This document shows positions 58,067 to 64,000 of a DNA stretch of 64,000 nt, one piece after another. The stretch is from Curvularia sp. ZM96 (taxonomy: Eukaryota > Ascomycota > Dothideomycetes > Pleosporales > Pleosporaceae): contig JAJGBQ010000007.1 of assembly GCA_022457065.1 (NCBI GenBank), forward strand, positions 620,001 through 684,000. The letters are read 5' to 3'. The notes beneath the pieces were generated by a model that did not search any database, had not been told where the DNA came from, and saw only the letters and a program-made list of their open reading frames with translations. Position 1 is the stretch's first letter, and every line of letters starts with the position of its first letter. The translations under genes and the position numbers were made by a program.

Positions 58067-58938
58067 TATGGCAATATAGCAAGTGCTTTGATTATGATGA
58101 GTTTAGTATTTTGGTTATAACTCGGTATACCGATGTTGCTATGTTATACGACAATACGCTGATTAACCTATGACAAACTCGGGACTATGGAGAGAGCGAG
58201 CTTTGTAATCCATATTGATCAGTCACCAGTAAGGGGCATAGAAAGATGACAATTATGGCTTGGCTGCTCCCATAATTCACACCTCTGATGGCACTCCATG
58301 GCACAGCGAGATGCACCAGCCACATTGTGTACGCTTCAGCATTATTGATTTCGCTATACGCGTTTCCTTTGTACCAGACTGCCAATCACTGAGTCATGGA
58401 TTGTGCACCTTCCCCCCGCGGTAACTCGCTATAAGCGACAATGTGTCATGTCCCACTTATGACACGTCGCATAGTGCACTTCCCCATCCCACTGTTGCAT
58501 ATTTTGTTGGTGGAGACACGGGAATCTCGACATGGGGCACGATCCAGGTGCGCGAGAGCCGCCGAGCAACTAGCCCTCAACTGGAAGCGCTTCCTCTTCT
58601 CCTAAAAGCGAAGGTCATGTTTGGTGATGTCATCACCACAGTGGCAAAACACACGCTTGAAGTTGTCAAAAATGCGGTGAGCAAACTGGTGTCTGAAAGA
58701 GACGCAGTGATTATTCTAGAGTATTGCGTGAATACTTCGTATTATCTAAGTCCATGTTTCGTAGCGTCGTCATAAGATGATAAAGAAAAAAAAGAAAATC
58801 CAAACTCCGTACTCTATAGTCCATGTAAATGCGTGACTCGCTTGCTATTCAAAACAAAATGATGAAAGTTTCAGCCGCGGCTACCATGGGCCGCTCTACG
58901 CGCGCGAAATATTCTATCAAAACCAACACGAAAAATGG
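58067..58938. other. Intergenic region
   Basis: Promoter of the barrel-like protein and 3' end of the ThrE-type gene. A 110-codon plus frame at 58443-58775 starts with GTG, lacks an ATG and is not supported. AT-rich with an A-run near 58785. Confidence 0.5.
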
Positions 58939-61704
58939 CTAGAAGCTGAAGAGTCCTGATCTTCTCTTGCCAAGCGGGTACACAATAAGCGCAGCCAAGA
59001 ACAGACCGACGGTGATACCGATGGCAATTTGCACAACGGAAAAGCCTACGTCGAGTGCAATGGAATTGATGGAACTGCCAGTACCAACTTCCGACCCGCT
59101 GATAGTCGTGGCGTTTCCAGTGCTGTTGCGTACGATTTGATCAGCCGAGATCAGACCAGACACAAGTGACCCCTGAACGCTGAGGCCAGAGGGAACCTGC
59201 ACGAAGATCGCTGGCAACATGGCAGCAGCGGCCAAGCCATAGCCAATCTTGCGAGTGTGAGGTACAAATTCGCTGATCGAGCTGGCTCTTGAGGTGTGGC
59301 CACTGCTGCTGCGTGTAGGATCGTAATCTGAGCGCTCGACCTTGGGAATGCGAAGCGGTCCCTGGCTCTTCCTGCGATACATCTTGCGCAGCTTGACTAG
59401 ATGAGGGCGCATCTTGTCCTCCCATATGTCCAGACACCAGTTCTCAATGTGGCGACCAAAGCGAGCATGCACATTGGCAGCAATACCGATGGCGAGAGCG
59501 CCGAGCGTATTGCTGACTTGGGCGTTGTTCTTGAAATACTTGGAGCTCTGAAAATTGACTACCCAGCCGATGAATGCAATGACGGTCATTGAAGGCATTT
59601 GCTTGTACTTGGCCTGATTGACAATTTGAAGACAAATTGCAAACGCCGGCACAAAGAGGTAGTAGTAGTTTGTCGACATGGGGTCGTGACATGTTGTACG
59701 TGAGGTTGCGTTTTTATCCATCATACCGTACAAGACAGTACCGATGGTGATGCCGAATCCTAAGAAAAGGGAGTAAATGATTGCATAGACCATGCGAACG
59801 GAGCCAGCGACGATATGCTTGCTCTGCAGTTCGAGCGAGGCACAAAGAACCATGAAACCTGGAAGGATAAGGGCAATGCTGGACTGCGCCATAGCACTGA
59901 AACAGAAAATCTCCTTGTCATTATGGCGGATGGATCCGAGTGCTCGTGCTGCGAAACTGGTGATGACCGATGCGCCAATTTCGAAGACGTTGCTGATGAG
60001 ATCATTGCCCGGAGCCACGACAAGCTGCAACCATCCTATGATGCAGCCCAGCAAGAAGCAAAAGGGAAGATCAATGAATCGAGCCTGAAAGGCAAATGGG
60101 CCGACGGTAGCGGATGCTAAACCGTACATTGGCACCCTGAGCCACTTGTTGAACTTGGCTTTGCGATTGATTATAGCGTCAAGGCGTGGTATGGCTTCTT
60201 CAACACCAATGCGATCGTGGACGACGTCTTTGTAGATCTCATGCACATCGCGCAACTTTCCAAGGTCGACACCTTGACTTGTACGAACGAGCTTGACTTC
60301 ACTGGTGTGGACCGAAGAGTCGTCGAACGCGATGATCATGCAGCCCGGCATGTACAGAAACTGTGCCTCAATCTCCAGGACGCGAGCAGACATGCTCAGA
60401 TACTCCTCAAGACGGTGTGTAGGTGCGCCATACATCATCAGTGCCTTGCAGAGCTTGCGAAGGTAGTTCTGACGCGCCAAAGTACCAGCCAGATGGATCT
60501 TGATCCTAATCTCTTCCTCCTTTCTTCTGGCCTTCTTGAACCCCAGTATAGACTCGTCTGACTTGGTTCGCTTTCCCATGCCCGGGCGAGCCTTCTTGTA
60601 CTGTTCATCCAATTCATGGGCGAGCTCTTTGTGCGCCGGTGTAGCAAAGCTGTGCGCTGATGACCCAACCAATTGTGAAACAGACGTCGCAGATTGATTG
60701 TGCTGATGGCTTCGGAACCAAGAGCGACCCCCACGTGGGGTTGAGTATCCGGAGACAGGGGGCGATGGGTTTGGGGAATTTGCTGCTGTCGACGCACCGC
60801 TGAATGTGCCGGTGCTGAGACTTCGATGGAGAGTACTTTTGCGTGATGAAGGGGCTGGGGCGTTGCTTGACATCTTCATGAGGGTACCAAGAACTCCTGT
60901 TCGGTATTTGGTAGGACGAGCCACATGCTGATCATCGATTTCCAGTGCATCTGGTGTAACCTGACCAGATTGAAGTGGTGTGTGGCTGGTGTGGTAAAGG
61001 TCTTCGGGAATAAGAGGAGGCTGATTGTTAGCTTCTCGGATAGTGTGTTGTCGAAGGATCATAGAAGCACGCTTCATAAATCGAGGATCGTCTTCATCGT
61101 CATCAGTTGTCTCACCCAGGGACTCGTGATGCTGTGACAGATTCTGAAGCTCAACCGGTGGCGAGATAAGCTCTTTAGAGTTACGCCGTGATGCAGGGGC
61201 AGAGTATGTACCGACTGACTTAGATAATCTTGCCGCACGGCGTTGAGCAGCGAGGCCAGATCGCTCTTTGAGATCTTGTCCTATCGAAGGCTGTCTGGAT
61301 GGTGCATTGTCGTCGAATGGATTGGGTTGGTCGTTGAGGTAAAACTCTGGTGGGGGTGTTCGAGGACCGGGTTTTCGAATAGCTGGGCGTGGCTTCTGTA
61401 CGTCCTTGGATGCAACAGGTTCCTGGATAACTTCTTCGGGAAGGTTTGCGTCTCCAAGGGCTAACCGCAGCGAAGCCCGGATTTTCTGGAGATCATCGTG
61501 TGAAACATCTGAACGTTCGAGGGGGGTGTTGTGTCCTGCAGACCCAGTGTCTTCGGGCGAATGACCTGAGCGACCGGCGGGTTCGGAGCGACCAGCAGGT
61601 TCGGAGCTCCAGCCAACACGCTTCCTGCTGGGAGTGGCAGACATTGGTTCCTCTGAGTCGGGATGGCTTTGACGAGAGGAGCCGCCATCTTGAAAGGGGT
61701 TCAT
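58939..61704 (-). CDS. PRM10: PRM10/ThrE-type membrane transporter
   Basis: A single exon of 921 residues. The family joins bacterial ThrE threonine/serine exporters with yeast PRM10 (pheromone-regulated membrane protein 10). The N-terminal ~390 residues are disordered and Ser/Pro-rich, with a near-perfect duplication of SEPAGR. The conserved soluble ThrE-type part follows (~400-510; LAGTLARQNYLRKLCKALMM, YGAPTHRLEEYLS, CMIIAFDD). Ten or so hydrophobic segments come after it: GPFAFQARFIDLPFCFLLGC, ALILPGFMVLCASLELQS, IIYSLFLGFGITIGTVLYG, YYLFVPAFAICLQI and NTLGALAIGIAANVHARF, with a last span near the C-terminus (VVQIAIGITVGLFLAALIVY). The ELQSKHIVAGSVRM segment is typical of the family. The substrate is unknown. 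The length is normal for filamentous fungi. Confidence 0.93.
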   Translation of the reverse strand: MNPFQDGGSSRQSHPDSEEPMSATPSRKRVGWSSEPAGRSEPAGRSGHSPEDTGSAGHNTPLERSDVSHDDLQKIRASLRLALGDANLPEEVIQEPVASKDVQKPRPAIRKPGPRTPPPEFYLNDQPNPFDDNAPSRQPSIGQDLKERSGLAAQRRAARLSKSVGTYSAPASRRNSKELISPPVELQNLSQHHESLGETTDDDEDDPRFMKRASMILRQHTIREANNQPPLIPEDLYHTSHTPLQSGQVTPDALEIDDQHVARPTKYRTGVLGTLMKMSSNAPAPSSRKSTLHRSLSTGTFSGASTAANSPNPSPPVSGYSTPRGGRSWFRSHQHNQSATSVSQLVGSSAHSFATPAHKELAHELDEQYKKARPGMGKRTKSDESILGFKKARRKEEEIRIKIHLAGTLARQNYLRKLCKALMMYGAPTHRLEEYLSMSARVLEIEAQFLYMPGCMIIAFDDSSVHTSEVKLVRTSQGVDLGKLRDVHEIYKDVVHDRIGVEEAIPRLDAIINRKAKFNKWLRVPMYGLASATVGPFAFQARFIDLPFCFLLGCIIGWLQLVVAPGNDLISNVFEIGASVITSFAARALGSIRHNDKEIFCFSAMAQSSIALILPGFMVLCASLELQSKHIVAGSVRMVYAIIYSLFLGFGITIGTVLYGMMDKNATSRTTCHDPMSTNYYYLFVPAFAICLQIVNQAKYKQMPSMTVIAFIGWVVNFQSSKYFKNNAQVSNTLGALAIGIAANVHARFGRHIENWCLDIWEDKMRPHLVKLRKMYRRKSQGPLRIPKVERSDYDPTRSSSGHTSRASSISEFVPHTRKIGYGLAAAAMLPAIFVQVPSGLSVQGSLVSGLISADQIVRNSTGNATTISGSEVGTGSSINSIALDVGFSVVQIAIGITVGLFLAALIVYPLGKRRSGLFSF

Positions 61705-63724
61705 CGTGTTTTGTATTGCTTGGGCACTATCGTGGGGACTAGTTGGGCTCGTCAGGACGGACCACTCGACTCGTAGTAATCTGTAACGCGCCGAGTTCCG
61801 TTATTAGACGCAGATAACGTTGCACGTGGTGACTTGTGCGCTTTAGATAGCTTTTCGGCGATTCTCAATATGTAACCAGTCTAAGGTCCAGAACCGTTCC
61901 CGTGCCTGATGGTGGAGCTTCAGTGAATAGTGTGTGATCCCGAAGAACCCGCGGGTATCGGTGGATAAGTTAGCGGATAGGCACCGCCTCTTGTTATTGG
62001 AGACACTAGTCGGGTAATGTACTCTTTAGGAGAGGAAAAATAAAATGCTGCGGGAAAAACGTGATGTTTGAAGTGGTGAAGGGGTTTTGCAAGGGGAGAC
62101 AACCCTTTCAGAATTGCATGGGATTGATAAGAGCCACTAGTGCGGGGGCGTACTGCATGCGTAAGAACGTCAAGCTGACAAGTTGGAAAGTTCTCAAACT
62201 CTTTAGTGGCGGGACAAGACCCAATTTTTCTCACGGAAACCCTGCGGCCAGAATGTTCGATGTTGGGTTCAGCAGGTTAACAAAAGTAGGGTGGAGCCGG
62301 TCCTACTAGCCAAAGACCAAGATCCCTGATGATTGTAGCGGGAGCGACTGCACTGGCGTTGAGTTTATTTTAGGGAAATCAACACGAGACGGGCCATTTG
62401 CGGCTGTAACGATTACGCGGTTCGTGGTTTGATCGAGTGCAAAGATTTTCCATAATCACCTGTCGAAAGCTGCTTACGAGGAATCTCAAAAGCACACCTA
62501 TGTCCAGCACAAGTTTACACGATGCTCGGCAATGCTTGGGATTGACGACACAAGACGGAGCGCATGCCGCAATGGCCAGGATTTGCAGTTGTCCATTCCA
62601 GGTCGGTAGCTGGCGCAGCAGAAAAGTGGACATTTTGTGTCAAAGCTTGGCAGGAGTCTAATGAGGAAAACCGAGATAAGGAGACTGTGGGTATAACTGG
62701 GTCGCCCAAGCCTGGCTGTGCTCTTCCGCCCAATGATTACCTGTATAGGGGTATCGTGGAAACGAGCTCTGAAGCGCCGTGAGGGAGCATCAGTGGAGCA
62801 GTAGTGCCGCCGCATCGATCGAGAACCTGCTGCTCCGTAATCCCATCTTGGACCTGAATTTTCGTCGGCAAAGGCGAGGAGAGAAGCAACATGTTGAGGG
62901 TTGACGGTGGAGCGCAGGAGGATTAGTTGTTTGGCACCGTGACGTTAATGGTGGTTCCAGAGGTGGCGATTAAGAGGCTGAAAACCCTAGTAGGGCCGGT
63001 AAAGCTTGTTTGGGCGAGGCGGCGCCGGGAGCCCCTGCGTATCCCAACAACTGCGACGCACGCGAGAAGATCGGAGCGCGGATGTTTCGGCGGTGCCCCG
63101 AGCATCATCACATGCCAGAGAGGACTAGTAATACGACGCGTCAAGTGGTAGGTGTAGCGCACGAACGAGGATGACGTGCACTGGGTGACGGCGTTGGTGT
63201 TGAGTGCTGGGCGTTGCGCCGGTCTCCGTCAGCGCCGCAGCTGTCGACGTCTCAGTGCTTGTCAACGCAATCATCACATGTTTCCATACATAGTAGCAGC
63301 TACAAAGCGGTCGTCAGTCCGAGGCTGTTATACTGGTACTATGTAAAAGTCATGGCAATGCAACAACAATGACGTATGCTTTTTCCACAGTACGGCTTGT
63401 GCTCGGATGATGGAAGAGATCATCACGTGATTTCCTTACGTCATACCGGGCCATCATCTTCTGACTCCACTGCCGTGCTCCAACTTGGCGTCTACGACTC
63501 AGTAGGTCACGTGATCTAGAAAACCTAATGCCGCTTCCGGACTCCCATGTGGGGCCTGTCAAGATCTTCCCCGCACTGTACGAAAGACATTGATGAGATA
63601 GCCATGGAGAAGGTCGGGGGCGGGGAATTGGGTGCCCCACCATGAGAGAGATGTAATTAAAATATGCAGGTTGGCGAGCATGTGTTCCTGCAGCATTCAC
63701 CATAGCAGGGACGAAACTACTATC
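61705..63724. other. 2-kb divergent intergenic region
   Basis: No gene is supported; scattered 70-105-codon frames have no domain or good start. The 350 bases before the monooxygenase gene carry a cluster of CRE-like and E-box palindromes (see findings). Confidence 0.5.
63422..63514. promoter_or_regulatory. Paired TCACGTGA palindromes and a TTACGTCA site
   Basis: ATCACGTGAT at 63422-63431, TTACGTCAT at about 63436-63444 and TCACGTGA at 63507-63514. The first and last fit CBF1-like bHLH sites and the middle one a bZIP (CREB/ATF-like) site. All lie within ~300 bp of the monooxygenase ATG. Confidence 0.45.
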
Positions 63725-64000
63725 ATGCCGAAACTTAACCACGTATGTTGATTAGTCCCGAGATACTCATGATGCCCAATAGTAACTTGTGTAGGTTGTT
63801 GTTGTTGGCGCCGGCCCTTCGGGTCTCTTACTGGGCATACTGCTGGCAAAGAACCTCGGTATCAAAGTTACCATCATAGAAGCCGATACTAAGATCAATG
63901 GTAATCCCCGAGCCGCTCATTACGCCCCATCTGCTGTATACGACTTCCATCGTGCTGGCATCATCGACGATGTGCGCGCAAAAGGGTTTTCGCCCAAAGG
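63725..64000 (+). CDS. FAD-dependent monooxygenase (5' part only)
   Basis: Exon 1 (63725-63742) encodes MPKLNH; exon 2 starts at 63795 and runs out of the window. The joined frame gives a classic FAD-binding Rossmann start: VVVVGAGPSGLLLGILLAK (GxGxxG), then KVTIIEAD with the acidic residue that holds the FAD ribose, then NPRAAHYAPSAVYDFHRAGI. This start is typical of phenol 2-monooxygenase (PheA/TfdB-type) aromatic hydroxylases. Such enzymes hydroxylate aromatic rings with NAD(P)H and oxygen, in catabolism or secondary metabolism. The 52-nt intron has good borders and phase 0. The substrate cannot be told from this fragment. Confidence 0.88.

Noticed and set aside
58443..58775. 110-codon plus-strand frame
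   Set aside because: It starts with GTG, has no ATG and lies in AT-rich spacer; no protein-like features.

Overview
This window is nuclear DNA from a filamentous ascomycete. Genes lie on both strands and are split by short introns of about 46-70 nt with GT..AG borders and CTAAC-like branch sites. Intergenic DNA is compact, and the gene set is fungal throughout: SWF1-, ENP2-, RAP1- and LSB5-type genes plus PRM10/ThrE-type, DUF6536-type and DUF7708-type proteins. The wording of several proteins suggests Dothideomycetes, probably Pleosporales, but that placement is inference. I found no transposon, CRISPR array, rRNA or convincing tRNA. All exon borders were set by eye from splice motifs and checked by phase arithmetic.

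Left part (1-28 kb), mostly housekeeping: cytochrome b5; ENP2 (small-subunit processome) divergent from MED13 (Mediator kinase module); a small unknown protein; SWF1 palmitoyltransferase sharing a 239-bp promoter with RAP1 (telomere protein), followed by NSE2/MMS21 (SUMO ligase of SMC5/6); a mitochondrial oxoglutarate/malate carrier; the alpha subunit of F-actin capping protein; two conserved-looking fungal proteins of unknown function; and LSB5 (VHS-GAT, endocytosis).

Middle part (28-42 kb), sparser: a 42-residue cysteine-rich peptide ending in a CaaX-like box, a possible secreted cysteine-rich gene without a visible start, a probable GPI-anchored secreted protein, a single-pass membrane protein, a coiled-coil protein of about 1570 residues, and a three-exon mitochondrial ribosomal protein bL33m gene that simple ORF lists miss.

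Right part (42-64 kb): a large AAA+ ATPase with a DUF7025-like region, a DUF7708/STAND-like protein, a small hypothetical ORF, a secreted S10 serine carboxypeptidase, a DUF6536-type membrane protein, an alpha/beta-barrel-like small protein, a PRM10/ThrE-type transporter, and the 5' end of an FAD monooxygenase cut by the window edge.

I see no biosynthetic cluster and no clearly new multi-gene system. The most notable items are the cysteine-rich micropeptide, the hidden bL33m gene, the DUF7708 immune-receptor-like protein, the giant coiled-coil protein, an out-of-frame protein-like tail after the AAA ATPase, and several introns of length 3n that leave the reading frame open if retained.
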